A stretch of 64,000 bases of DNA from SABY01 sp964593705 (GTDB lineage: Bacteria; Bacteroidota; Bacteroidia; Bacteroidales; 4484-276): the NCBI GenBank assembly GCA_964593705.1, contig CAZQIV010000023.1, positions 1 to 64,000 of the forward strand, read 5' to 3'. The notes under the pieces were generated by a model. The model worked only from the letters and a program-made list of their open reading frames with translations, was not told where the DNA came from and made no database searches. A program made the translations under genes and the position numbers. Positions 8,391 to 17,010 of the stretch are shown here, in pieces; within the stretch, counting starts at the first letter, position 1; every line of letters begins with the position of its first letter.

Positions 8391-9181
8391 TATTTTAAAT
8401 TGTACGACAGCGAAAACATCGGCGTACGGACGGCAGGATCATAATAATAGCCAACTGAAACTTTTGATTGTCGGGCTTTTTTATTTACACTTCCTGCCTG
8501 CAACCCTGTCCAGATAATGTCGCCAATCCAGATGGCACCGGCAATAATCATAAAGGTTTTTTGCTTGTCGTAATTGTCGTTTGCATCCTGGTAAAGTTGG
8601 CTGCGCTCCAAAGGATCGGTCGAAATTTTGTAATCTTCATAATTATTGTATGCCTGGTTATTGAAATACACTGCAGCACCTAATGATCCATAAGCGGCAA
8701 TCCCCATTACCCAGTAGGCACCGCCTCCTTTGGCATAAGTGTTTCCCCAGCCGGGAAAAGCCAAGGAGCGAAGCATAGCTCCACCAACACTAACTTTTTT
8801 GGAATCCGACATATAGGGAGACCCTTTTGGAGCAGCAGCAACTACTTCCACAAAAATCTCATCATCAATAAGTACATTGTCTTTGGCCAAATCCCAGCTT
8901 ATGCGTTTAAAACTTCCGCCATAAACCCCCGATCCCACATCGCCACTTAAAGCGTAAGCCTTGATAGGAGTGCCTTTAATGGTGGATATTTTTACACTTA
9001 CATCAAAAGTTTCGCCGGTTTTTGTTTTAATAATATCGTAGGTAATGATCAGCTTATCTCCCTCAAGGAAGAAATCCACGTTTTCGACCCTTGCATTGGA
9101 TTGGGCTATGGTTTGATTGCTCATCACGGTAAAAAATCCCAGGATGGCTATGAAGATGAATATGTTAGTTAATGATTTCAT
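8390..9181 (-). CDS. Exported DUF5683-like membrane protein
   Basis: A 263-aa protein with a signal peptide (about 1-26, ending QTIAQ). Residues about 30-125 form a beta-rich region. Residues about 130-215 have the DUF5683-like pattern GGAMLRSLAFPGWGNTYAKG with hydrophobic helices (YWVMGIAAYGSLGAAVYF; TFMIIAGAIWIGDIIW), so it is probably membrane-embedded. The function is unknown; relatives occur near LPP20, PEGA and caspase-like genes. It lies 19 bp downstream of the FN3-like lipoprotein gene on the same strand, presumably in one operon. Its 3' end abuts the caspase remnant. Confidence 0.7.
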   Translation of the reverse strand: MKSLTNIFIFIAILGFFTVMSNQTIAQSNARVENVDFFLEGDKLIITYDIIKTKTGETFDVSVKISTIKGTPIKAYALSGDVGSGVYGGSFKRISWDLAKDNVLIDDEIFVEVVAAAPKGSPYMSDSKKVSVGGAMLRSLAFPGWGNTYAKGGGAYWVMGIAAYGSLGAAVYFNNQAYNNYEDYKISTDPLERSQLYQDANDNYDKQKTFMIIAGAIWIGDIIWTGLQAGSVNKKARQSKVSVGYYYDPAVRTPMFSLSYNLK

Positions 9182-9200
9182 TGTACGACAATTTTAGTGG

Positions 9201-10523
9201 TTATTTAATGGAGTTTTGTGATGAAATGGTTTTTGAAGAAGTATCATTAGTTGAGCTTCTTTCCGATTGAACAGGCATTGTGCGGGTCATCGGCATTTCA
9301 AGCCCTTCTTCATTGGTTACAAAAACCCGGATATTCCAGTTGGCATCTATTTCGGCATCTGCCAGTGTTGCCCAACTTGAGAGATTATCCACAGAAATCA
9401 TATCGCCGTACCCATTTTCTCCCGGCCCGTCATCAATGCCGGCAGGGTAGCTTCCCGGTTGTTGGCTGTTGATATAATAACCTACCCATAATTCTTGTGA
9501 GGCATCAATAATATGTGGTGTTTCTAAAAGCACTTCATTCCAAACATCAATATTAGGATTTTCAACAGGCTGATTATAAATCATGTCTTCAAGTGTGGGG
9601 TTTTGTCCCGTGAAAATTTCAAGTTCGTATTCGCAAGGCAATCCAACTTTTGGGAAGAATTTTATTTTGCTAACTTTAAAGCCGTTGTATGGTTCCAATA
9701 GCTGGGGAGTGAAACGGATAGCCACATCAAAGCCGCCTCCATCGGTTAGTCCAATGCCGTCATAATTTACGCCGTCATCATAAAACAACCACTCGTTCAC
9801 CAGCCCGCCAGCCTCTTCGGTGGTAAAGTTTAGTTCTCCGCCATAAGCAACACCCATGGCATTTTCGGCATAAGCCCGCACGTAGTATTGTGTTTCTGGA
9901 GTGAGGTTGATAAAGACATGTTCAAACTCCCCGGTTCCTATTCCGTTTTGTGTAAAAAAATCATCCACAATATTTGGCAGTGACTCGGTGCCAATACAAA
10001 AACCCCTGCGCGAAACATTGGCCCCACCATCATCCTCAACAAGCCCTTTGGCTGTGGCACTATAAGCCGAAATATTTAAAATCTCCACAATACTAAGCAC
10101 AGGCACTGTTGCTCCCGGGGGAATGGTCGTTTTAAATGAGGCGATATTACCGAAAGTGGTTTTACCATCTTTTTCGATGGCGTAGGCTTTGAAATAATAT
10201 TTGGTTTCGCCCTCAAGAGCCTCAACAATAACCTGTATGTTTCCCACCTCGGGTGTTGATGTTCCTTTTATGGCCTTTTCATCATCTAAAGTCAAAACTT
10301 CTGAAGTTCCGTAAACAAAGCCGTATTCCGATACGCTTCCTTCTTCTCCGCCATCAATCACCTCACCCTTGAGTACGGCAGAGTTGAAGGTTGTGTCCTG
10401 TGCCGGCAAGGTTCTGAGTAAAACTATTTTCTCAAGATCTATTTTTTTACACGAAAAAAATTGTGGTGGCAATACCAGCACCAGGCAAATTACCAGTAAT
10501 CTGATTAAGAGTTTGCTTTTCAT
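9201..10523 (-). CDS. Lipoprotein with two FN3-like repeats
   Basis: A 440-aa protein with a signal sequence ending in a lipobox (FFSC, Cys about residue 25). Two repeats at about 38-132 and 142-235 share the pattern SAxxKGxVxDGGxxxVSxxGFxxGT followed by TxYYxxAYAxxxxGxxxxGxxxxFTT, typical of fibronectin type III-like domains in Bacteroidota lipoproteins. The C-terminal about 200 residues look like a beta-sandwich, with a Ser/Thr-rich tail. It is probably on the outer membrane surface or in the periplasm. It begins the minus-strand operon continued by the DUF5683-like gene. A TACATTTG element lies 50 bp upstream. Confidence 0.75.
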   Translation of the reverse strand: MKSKLLIRLLVICLVLVLPPQFFSCKKIDLEKIVLLRTLPAQDTTFNSAVLKGEVIDGGEEGSVSEYGFVYGTSEVLTLDDEKAIKGTSTPEVGNIQVIVEALEGETKYYFKAYAIEKDGKTTFGNIASFKTTIPPGATVPVLSIVEILNISAYSATAKGLVEDDGGANVSRRGFCIGTESLPNIVDDFFTQNGIGTGEFEHVFINLTPETQYYVRAYAENAMGVAYGGELNFTTEEAGGLVNEWLFYDDGVNYDGIGLTDGGGFDVAIRFTPQLLEPYNGFKVSKIKFFPKVGLPCEYELEIFTGQNPTLEDMIYNQPVENPNIDVWNEVLLETPHIIDASQELWVGYYINSQQPGSYPAGIDDGPGENGYGDMISVDNLSSWATLADAEIDANWNIRVFVTNEEGLEMPMTRTMPVQSERSSTNDTSSKTISSQNSIK

Positions 10524-10572
10524 AGTATTTGAGATTTATTTAACTTTAATTTTATTTATCGAAAATGGATGT

Positions 10573-10580
10573 CAAATGTA
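10573..10580 (-). promoter_or_regulatory. Candidate -7 element (TAnnTTTG) for the FN3 lipoprotein operon
   Basis: The minus strand reads TACATTTG, an exact match to the Bacteroidota -7 consensus TAnnTTTG, 50 bp upstream of the ATG at 10523. No convincing -33 element was found. Confidence 0.4.
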
Positions 10581-10646
10581 CAAAATATCAATAAGACCAG
10601 TCTAAAAAGCCTCAAAACCCCTAAATCCCCTAAAGGGGACTTTGCT

Positions 10647-10713
10647 AAACTACTGATTTTTAGTACTTCACCCTTTAGGGTTCGGGGTAAAAAGGATTAA
10701 AAATCAGTAGTTT
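10647..10713. repeat. Inverted repeat between divergent operons
   Basis: Perfect 16-bp arms (10647-10662 and 10698-10713) enclose a 35-nt loop. Just before it, 10626-10637 reads CCCCTAAAGGGG. The element sits between the minus-strand FN3 lipoprotein operon and the plus-strand lipocalin-like gene. It resembles dispersed intergenic repeats rather than a terminator. Confidence 0.6.
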
Positions 10714-10827
10714 TGGGTTTTTAAACTAAACTCATCAATAGTTAATGAAAAATAAAAAAGTAATCAATACTAAAAAATTACAATAAATTTGTTTTTCATT
10801 TTAAACTTAAAAGAAAGATATGGGTTT

Positions 10828-11319
10828 TTGAAAACACACAATTTGATTTTTAGTACCATGGTTTTGTTGGCGGCTTTTGTAATGGCCACATTTGTTTCGT
10901 GTAAAAAAGATGATGATTCACCCCAAAGCAAAATGGGATTAATTACCGGTAAAAATTTCGTTATTTCAGCTAAGACCATTAGCCCGCCTATTGAATATAA
11001 TGGGATCGAAACAACCGATCTGTTTTCAACGATGGATGATTGTGATAAGGATGATATCACTATTTTTAAAACTGATAGCACTGCCACCTTTGATGAAGGT
11101 GCAACAAAGTGCGATGCCGGTGACCTGCAACAATCTTATGGAACCTGGCAATTCCTCGATAATGAAACAAAACTCAGTGTAACTTCTGATGGTGTAACCG
11201 AAAGTTATGATTTAATTGAGTTATCAGATACGAAACTAAAAGTTTCCAGTCAAATAATTGATGACAATGGAAATGGTGATGAAACATTCACGATAACCAT
11301 TACTTTTAGTGCCAATTAA
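10828..11319 (+). CDS. Lipocalin-like lipoprotein
   Basis: The preferred start is the TTG at 10828, which gives a standard signal (MKTHNLIFSTMVLLAAF) and a lipobox Cys in FVSCKK; an A/G-rich stretch (AAAGAAAGA) lies before it. An earlier TTG (10789) and a later ATG (10858) are alternatives. The mature part, about 135 aa, is rich in alternating strands (TDSTATFDEGATKCDAGDLQ, SYGTWQFLDNETKLSV, YDLIELSDTKLKVSS), the pattern of small lipocalin-like lipoproteins in this phylum. No ligand can be inferred. It heads a run of plus-strand envelope genes. Confidence 0.65.
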   Translation: MKTHNLIFSTMVLLAAFVMATFVSCKKDDDSPQSKMGLITGKNFVISAKTISPPIEYNGIETTDLFSTMDDCDKDDITIFKTDSTATFDEGATKCDAGDLQQSYGTWQFLDNETKLSVTSDGVTESYDLIELSDTKLKVSSQIIDDNGNGDETFTITITFSAN

Positions 11320-11406
11320 AAAAAAGCGGAATATTATTATAAGGCATAAAAGTTGTATTTTTATGCCCTACTCAGTTGATAATTGTTTAACCAAAATTTT
11401 TTAATT

Positions 11407-11991
11407 ATGAAAAGTAAAATGTACCGTTCCTTTATGATGCTGGCTATGCTGGCATTTATCGTAGCTCCGTCAATGCAAAGCTGCAAATCGTCAAAAAAAG
11501 TCTCAAAAGAAAGTGGTGAAGTAGCCATTGCTACCTATTGCTCAGGCCCCGAGTATTTTAGCGATGACGAATTTTTTAGGGCAAACAATTCGGGCGAAAG
11601 TACCAATCAGAGCATGGCCAAGAAAAAAGCCATGAGCAATGCACGCCTCGATCTGGCCGCTTCTATTCAAACACAGGTAAAAGCAGTGATCGACAACTAT
11701 TTTTCAAGCTACACATCAGGTGGCGAGATTGATGACAAAGAAAGGTATGAAGGCCTGTCGCGTGAAGTAATTAACCAGGAGTTAAATGGCATACGTACAA
11801 AGTGCGAGCAGTTTACAAAACTCGAAAATGGTAATTACAAATGCTATGTGGCCATCGAATTGGCCGGTGATGAAATCCTGAACGGAATGAAAGACCGCAT
11901 TTCTGCTGATGAAAAACTTAAAATTGATTTCCAGTACGAGAAATTCAAAGAAGAATTTCAGAAAGAGATGGAGCAATTCAAAGACCGTTAA
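11407..11991 (+). CDS. LPP20-like lipoprotein
   Basis: The ATG at 11407 gives a 194-aa protein with a lipobox (SMQSC) after one hydrophobic segment. The mature region (GPEYFSDDEFFRANNSGES, then SMAKKKAMSNARLDLAASIQ) matches the LPP20 lipoprotein family, in which a conserved Ala-rich helix follows a short strand. The C-terminal about 25 residues are charged and helical (KFKEEFQKEMEQFKDR). LPP20 domains are envelope-associated and of unknown function; several proteins in this window share the fold. A terminator hairpin follows at 12007-12066. Confidence 0.8.
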   Translation: MKSKMYRSFMMLAMLAFIVAPSMQSCKSSKKVSKESGEVAIATYCSGPEYFSDDEFFRANNSGESTNQSMAKKKAMSNARLDLAASIQTQVKAVIDNYFSSYTSGGEIDDKERYEGLSREVINQELNGIRTKCEQFTKLENGNYKCYVAIELAGDEILNGMKDRISADEKLKIDFQYEKFKEEFQKEMEQFKDR

Positions 11992-12006
11992 TTCAACCTA
12001 TTAATG

Positions 12007-12066
12007 TACTGCCTTGATCAATTCTGCTAAATAGAAACCAGTAGAATGTCAAGGCAGTATTTTTTT
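12007..12066 (+). terminator. Rho-independent terminator after the LPP20 lipoprotein
   Basis: Perfect 11-bp outer arms (12007-12017 and 12049-12059), with a further partial inner stem (ATTCT/AGAAT), are followed by a T run at 12060-12066. Confidence 0.75.
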
Positions 12067-12368
12067 AAATGACTGTTGCGTACTTTATACCACAAAATAA
12101 ATTCGGGACTGACATCATGGAAATCTCGATAGTTTTCAAGGGAAGGATTAAAGTGTAGGCCGCTGAAAGCTATACAGAAGCCAGCGCCGGATTATGTTGT
12201 GGCGCGGCTTGTGTCGCGTGGTTAATCCAATCCGTAGAAAACAAGAAATTTCAATGCAGTCTTGACCTTTTGTTTCTTTTGGGTCAAGCCAAAAGAAAGT
12301 AATTGATAGAAAAACCGTGAGTTGTAGTTGTTTGGTGTAAAGATGATAATAGTCATATTTTTTAAGTT
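12067..12368. other. Intergenic region with a repeat-like segment
   Basis: No gene is visible. A segment at about 12262-12300 (TTGACC..TTTCTTTTGGGTCAA..CCAAAAGAAA) is self-complementary in parts and resembles dispersed repeats of this phylum. A second self-complementary patch (GCCAGCGCC..GGCGCGGC) lies at about 12180-12212. Confidence 0.35.
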
Positions 12369-13370
12369 ATGATTAAAAATATTCTGTGTTTAATTTTCCT
12401 TTTCGTTTCTATGGGGATTGCTGCGCAAACTGTTGATCCTTCGCGGAGTCAGGTAGAAAATGCCTACGAATCGTTTAAAAATGAATTTCATAACGAACTC
12501 GGGGAAGCTGATGAGGTGGTGCGGAAAAATGTATTGGCGTATCGGCCTGCTGTAAAACTCCCCGAATGGTTTGTCAATTTTAATAATACTGACCCGGGCA
12601 GTTTGCTTAGCGTGGGAATATCCGATCCCGGCCTCGACAGTCTTGATGCACTCGAACAAGCTACGGTAAGGGCACTTGCCATTGCAGCATTTTCAAAAAA
12701 ATCCCTCATTCAAAATGTGAGCGACAATTATTATCTCGACAAGGATGGAGTCAAAACATTGGGGAAATTCCTTTCCTTTACTTATTATATCACCCGCGAT
12801 ACTTTAGGTTTTAAGTTGCTGGAATATGAATATACCTCGAATGGTGAAATGCTGGTTTTGATAGATTGTGCGCCCTCCGGCGACATCCTTTTTTATATCA
12901 ATTCCAATATCGAACTTTTCCAATCCGAAACCTCGGGAAAAGTGGTGAGCAGGTTGCTTTTTGAAGTGGAAGCCCAAAGTAATATGGGCGAGGAATTGAA
13001 AGACTCATGGCTTGTGAACGAAAACAGCCATAGTTTCGAAATCGAATCACATTGGGATGGAGAAGCATTGGAATTTGTACCGGCCAAATACAGATATTAT
13101 TCTGAAATTCTCCCGGACAATAATGGCGACAATATCGGCGATTTTAGTTTCGACATGAAATACGGGCTTTGGTATGCCTACATTAATGCCCTGGCGGCAA
13201 ACATGGAACAAATGGAGGTGTTTAATTCGCGGGTAAAATTTTTGGATGATAGATACGACCAACAGTTTCAGGATTTAACCCGGATAGTTTTTACAGAAAA
13301 TACTGCTTTTAATATAGCAGGGCTATCAGTTAATGATAATAAACTGACAATAAAATTGGTGAAAGATTAG
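12369..13370 (+). CDS. Exported LPP20-related protein
   Basis: A 333-aa protein with a signal peptide cleaved near GIAAQ (residue 20). Residues about 60-110 carry the LPP20-like signature: LPEWFVNFNN, then LLSVGISDPGLDSLDALEQA, then TVRALAIAAFS. The remainder is a mixed region without a recognised domain. It has no lipobox Cys, so it is likely periplasmic. It lies between the shorter LPP20 lipoprotein and the transglutaminase-like gene on the same strand, about 100 bp before the latter. A role in envelope assembly or signalling would be speculation. Confidence 0.65.
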   Translation: MIKNILCLIFLFVSMGIAAQTVDPSRSQVENAYESFKNEFHNELGEADEVVRKNVLAYRPAVKLPEWFVNFNNTDPGSLLSVGISDPGLDSLDALEQATVRALAIAAFSKKSLIQNVSDNYYLDKDGVKTLGKFLSFTYYITRDTLGFKLLEYEYTSNGEMLVLIDCAPSGDILFYINSNIELFQSETSGKVVSRLLFEVEAQSNMGEELKDSWLVNENSHSFEIESHWDGEALEFVPAKYRYYSEILPDNNGDNIGDFSFDMKYGLWYAYINALAANMEQMEVFNSRVKFLDDRYDQQFQDLTRIVFTENTAFNIAGLSVNDNKLTIKLVKD

Positions 13371-13470
13371 AAGATTTTCAATTTAGTGATTGGTCAACTG
13401 GTTTCGATGAAAACTTGAGTTGAGAAATCTTTTCCGCTTCTTATTCGTTGAAAAACAAAATAATTTGACT

Positions 13471-16128
13471 ATGAAAACAACATTAAAATTTTCAATCACC
13501 TTCCTGATACTGCTTGCTTTTTCAATTTCAGGACTCAAATCCCAGACTTTTGAAGATTACAAAAAAAAGCGCCAACAAGAGCTGCAACAGTTTAAAGATG
13601 ATCGTGAAAAACAATTGCAGGATCTTGCCAACGAATTTGATAAGTACGTTGAAAAGCAGGATCGCGAATTTGCCGACTACCTGAAGCAACAATGGCAGCA
13701 ATTCCAGGTTTTTCAAGGGATTGCACCTCCCGAAGAGCCCAAACCCGAGGAGGCCCCGGTTTTTGTTAAACCCGAACGCCCTTTGGCACCAAACCCAATC
13801 CCAATAAAAAAACCGGCTATTGATTTGCCTGATGACATTATTCCCCAACCTGTTTTGCCCCGCGTCACGCGCCGGGAGCCCGAAATATTTCCTGCCCTTG
13901 AAAATGTTTTTGACTTTTACGGCTTTCCTGTAGGTTTTACCTCCGACAAAAATTTAGCAGGAATTCGCCTTGCCACAAATCCTGACGAAGCCGCGATAAG
14001 CGAAATGTTTAACCGCTTGAGTGCTACAAATTATAACGATTTGCTCGAACAATTTTATGACTATGCTGATGTGCTTAACCTCAACGATTGGGCTTATTAC
14101 CGTTTATTAAAAAGCGCTGCCGAAACCATGATCGCTTCTGATCAAAATTCGCAAAGAGTTTTAACCTGGTTCTTGCTGATCCGTTCGGGTTATAAAGCCA
14201 AAATTTCCTATTTCGACAACGAGGTTTATCTGCTGCTGCCCATCCGTAACCAGGTTTACGAAGTAAAATATTTTAATTTGGACGGAACCATTTATTACCT
14301 TATGGGTGGTAAGTCGGCCAACATTTACACTTATGAAAAGGACTTCCCCGAAGCCCAAAAAATGTTCGATCTCAATCTTTACAAGTCACTTTCGTTTGGT
14401 GATGAAGTGGCCACAAAAACACTCAACTTTAGCTTTGAAGGCCGCGATTTTCAATTGCCCTTTGAGTACAACCAAAACCTAATTAATTTTTACGATGATT
14501 ATCCTTTGTCGGATATCAAGGTTTATTTTGATGCCGCTGTTTCGCCCGAAGCAAAATCGTCCATGTTAAGCACCTTTGCTCCCATGGTAAACGGAATGCC
14601 CGAAATTGAGGCTGTAAATTTGCTGTTACACTTTGTACAAACAGCCTTCCAATATGAAACCGATCAGCAGCAGTTTGGTTACGAAAAATTCTTTTTTGCC
14701 GAGGAAGCTTTTCATTATCCCTATTGCGATTGCGAAGACCGGTCGGTACTTTTTTCCTACCTGGTTCAGCATGTTGTCGGCCTCGAAGTAATCGGGCTCA
14801 ACTATCCTGGCCATCTGACTACAGCAGTATGCTTTAACGAGGACATTTCGGGCGATTATTTCGATTTCGAAGGGAAGAAATTTGTAATGGCCGACCCCAC
14901 CTATATCAATGCTCCTGTTGGCCTTACCATGCCGGAGTATAAAAATGAGCAGGCCGAGATCATTGCCCTGGATAATAAATATTTTGATGGGAAGCAAAAA
15001 GATAATTTGTGGGATGATATTATGGCGGCAGGAGGCATGCGTGGTGATAATGGCCGCGACATGATTGTAAATATTGATGGATCAAAATTGTTGACAGGCT
15101 ATTTTTACGAATCATTTAACTATGCAGGCATTGATGTGGCCACCAATGAAAAAACAAAAATGTTTATCATAAAAGTTAATGCAGAAAATGAACCTGTTTG
15201 GTTCAGCAACAGTTTTGGCTCCGGAACTTCTATGGGCTATAATCTTATCCTGGATCAAAGTAAAAACACTTATGTTACCGGAACTTTTACAGGGGAGCTT
15301 GAAATTGGATCTAGTAAATTGGTGAACGAAAATGAAACCCCCGATATTTTTCTTGCCAAATTCCAGCCCAATGGTGAACTTTTATGGCTGTCGAAAGCAA
15401 ATATCGATACCGCCAATGCTCCCAATGCCAGCGCAAATAATTACCTGAATTTTGTATCGAAATTTTCGGCAAAGGGGCAGCATATCGAAAACGAACTTTT
15501 CTTTGAAACTGGCGACTTTAAAAATTACGGGATTTCAATTGCACCATCGGGAGATCTTGTTGTGGCAGGAGCTTTTAATAAAACCACGGGTATGAACGTG
15601 AAAGAGATTTCCTTTGATTCGTCAGGTGAATTTGATGCGGTGGCAGAACTAAAGGTATTAAATGATAAACTGCTATCACAGGATTACGAAAAAACAATTG
15701 CAGGACTTTTTGCCGTTGTAAACCTTGTTCAAAGCAGTGGTATTTCTATTCCCGGTTCGGCAGTCCGCGATGTACTCGACAAATACAACCCTGAGTTTAA
15801 GGATCAGTACCCCGAAATATATAAAACGATACTCAAAGTGAGTTTCATCAATAATCAGGATGGAATAGTTACGGTAAAAACAGATGATAAAAAGGAATTA
15901 TCAATCGACATGATGCGGGTGAGCAATGATGCCAAATTAAAGGTAGTGATGCTCGAAGATGGTGATGCACGCATCGATGTTCTTTCGGGCGTTAGGGTAG
16001 GGAAGGCCTTTTGGTGGTACGATCTCAACCATATCCTCTTGTATAAAAACAACGGGAACTTAATGTTCGATTATGATGTGGATCACGAAATGGCAGTGAA
16101 AAATCTGAAATTTGATATTTTGTATTGA
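13471..16128 (+). CDS. Large exported transglutaminase-like protein
   Basis: The ATG at 13471 gives 885 aa with a signal peptide (AFSISGLKSQ). Residues about 20-75 form a charged coiled coil (KKKRQQELQQFKDDREKQLQ), then a Pro-rich linker (about 85-130). A transglutaminase-like core shows the triad candidates C421 (DCEDRS), H448 (YPGHLTTAV) and D475 (MADPTY). After that, residues about 510-680 resemble repeated beta-propeller strands (FIIKVNAENEPVWFSNSFGS; FLAKFQPNGELLWLS). The enzyme could be a peptidase or crosslinking enzyme acting outside the cytoplasm. It closes the plus-strand envelope block. An upstream in-frame start at 13420 is rejected because it would mask the signal peptide. Confidence 0.75.
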   Translation: MKTTLKFSITFLILLAFSISGLKSQTFEDYKKKRQQELQQFKDDREKQLQDLANEFDKYVEKQDREFADYLKQQWQQFQVFQGIAPPEEPKPEEAPVFVKPERPLAPNPIPIKKPAIDLPDDIIPQPVLPRVTRREPEIFPALENVFDFYGFPVGFTSDKNLAGIRLATNPDEAAISEMFNRLSATNYNDLLEQFYDYADVLNLNDWAYYRLLKSAAETMIASDQNSQRVLTWFLLIRSGYKAKISYFDNEVYLLLPIRNQVYEVKYFNLDGTIYYLMGGKSANIYTYEKDFPEAQKMFDLNLYKSLSFGDEVATKTLNFSFEGRDFQLPFEYNQNLINFYDDYPLSDIKVYFDAAVSPEAKSSMLSTFAPMVNGMPEIEAVNLLLHFVQTAFQYETDQQQFGYEKFFFAEEAFHYPYCDCEDRSVLFSYLVQHVVGLEVIGLNYPGHLTTAVCFNEDISGDYFDFEGKKFVMADPTYINAPVGLTMPEYKNEQAEIIALDNKYFDGKQKDNLWDDIMAAGGMRGDNGRDMIVNIDGSKLLTGYFYESFNYAGIDVATNEKTKMFIIKVNAENEPVWFSNSFGSGTSMGYNLILDQSKNTYVTGTFTGELEIGSSKLVNENETPDIFLAKFQPNGELLWLSKANIDTANAPNASANNYLNFVSKFSAKGQHIENELFFETGDFKNYGISIAPSGDLVVAGAFNKTTGMNVKEISFDSSGEFDAVAELKVLNDKLLSQDYEKTIAGLFAVVNLVQSSGISIPGSAVRDVLDKYNPEFKDQYPEIYKTILKVSFINNQDGIVTVKTDDKKELSIDMMRVSNDAKLKVVMLEDGDARIDVLSGVRVGKAFWWYDLNHILLYKNNGNLMFDYDVDHEMAVKNLKFDILY

Positions 16129-16652
16129 TGAAAGCCGTTCTTCACTCCTCAGACCGCTTAAACCGAAAAAAGACTGGCATGATAGGCTTAGGTTTGCTTT
16201 AGCGAATGCTTCGAACATAAAATCTAAAACTAGCGAAATTTACCCCTTAGGAATTTATTACAATAGTTGGAAAAGTTCAATAAATACTGAGTTTTCCAAC
16301 GGGGTGAACACTCATGTTTCAAACAAAAGTATTGGTGGCATTAAAAATCCATTCGATGATATTTTTTTTAATGATGGGTGAGTAATATGAACCTACACCA
16401 CCAAAAATGAATAAATTGTATTCAACAAATACCAAAAGGCATAAAAGAAATAAGATCACAGATTGGCATACACAAACGTTGGGGGTAATGCCAGAAAAGA
16501 CATAGAAATGAACGAAACAAAGGTACTATCAGATGGATAAGACCACCGCACATATAGCACATTTGTTTTTTTGCCAACACATAAAATCCAACCCTAAAAA
16601 ACCAAAAGAGCTATTTCTTGCTAACACACTATGATAATACAAAATTTTATTC
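16129..16652. other. AT-rich boundary region before the restriction-modification island
   Basis: No convincing gene is present; an open frame to 16381 overlaps the preceding gene and shows no family features. Base composition turns AT-rich from about 16260. A word GTTGGGGGTA at 16478-16487 is mirrored as its reverse complement at 19529-19538, and TTGCCAACACA at 16571-16581 recurs as TTGCCAACGCA at 19490-19500. These may mark the edges of an inserted cassette. Confidence 0.35.
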
Positions 16653-16674
16653 TACTTTTGACAAATCTTGTCAA
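16653..16674 (+). promoter_or_regulatory. Operator palindrome overlapping a -7 promoter element
   Basis: TACTTTTG at 16653-16660 is an exact TAnnTTTG -7 element. Overlapping it is a perfect 17-bp palindrome, TTGACAA-ATC-TTGTCAA, at 16658-16674. Extra GACAAA half-sites follow before the regulator ATG at 16696. The arrangement fits a repressor that binds over the transcription start of its own operon. Confidence 0.65.
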
Positions 16675-16695
16675 GACAAATATATTATAGACAAA

Positions 16696-17010
16696 ATGCA
16701 GAATCTCGGTGATTTATTACGGAAAGAAAGAGAAAAAAGGAATCTTCTATTAAGAGAAGCTTCTGCATTACTTGAAATAGACCAAGCTATTTTAAGTAAA
16801 ATTGAACGAAATAACAGAAAAGCAACAAAACAACAAGTTTTTAAGTTTTCGGAAATCTATGAGATAAATAAGAATATTTTGTTAATTACTTGGTTAAGTG
16901 ACAAAGTAGCCTATGATTTACTGGAAGAAGATTTAGCTATAGAAGTATTAGAAGTTGCTGAGCAGAAAATCGAATATCAAAAAAGGCAAAAACATAATGG
17001 AAATAAATAA
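16696..17010 (+). CDS. XRE-family regulator (controller-like) of the restriction-modification operon
   Basis: A 104-aa protein starting at the ATG at 16696, chosen because the operator and -7 element lie just before it; an earlier TTG-type extension would read through the operator. Residues about 5-60 form a Cro/CI-type helix-turn-helix (LRKEREKRNLLLREASALLE, then AILSKIERNNRKATKQQVFK). The C-terminal part is helical (EDLAIEVLEVAEQKIEYQK). Genes of this kind set the timing of restriction-modification expression so that methylation precedes cleavage. Its 3' end overlaps the endonuclease start by 14 bp. Confidence 0.8.
   Translation: MQNLGDLLRKEREKRNLLLREASALLEIDQAILSKIERNNRKATKQQVFKFSEIYEINKNILLITWLSDKVAYDLLEEDLAIEVLEVAEQKIEYQKRQKHNGNK

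Noticed and set aside
16112..16381. 89-aa frame after the transglutaminase-like gene
   Set aside because: It starts inside the previous gene, has no signal, family pattern or convincing start, and runs into AT-rich DNA.
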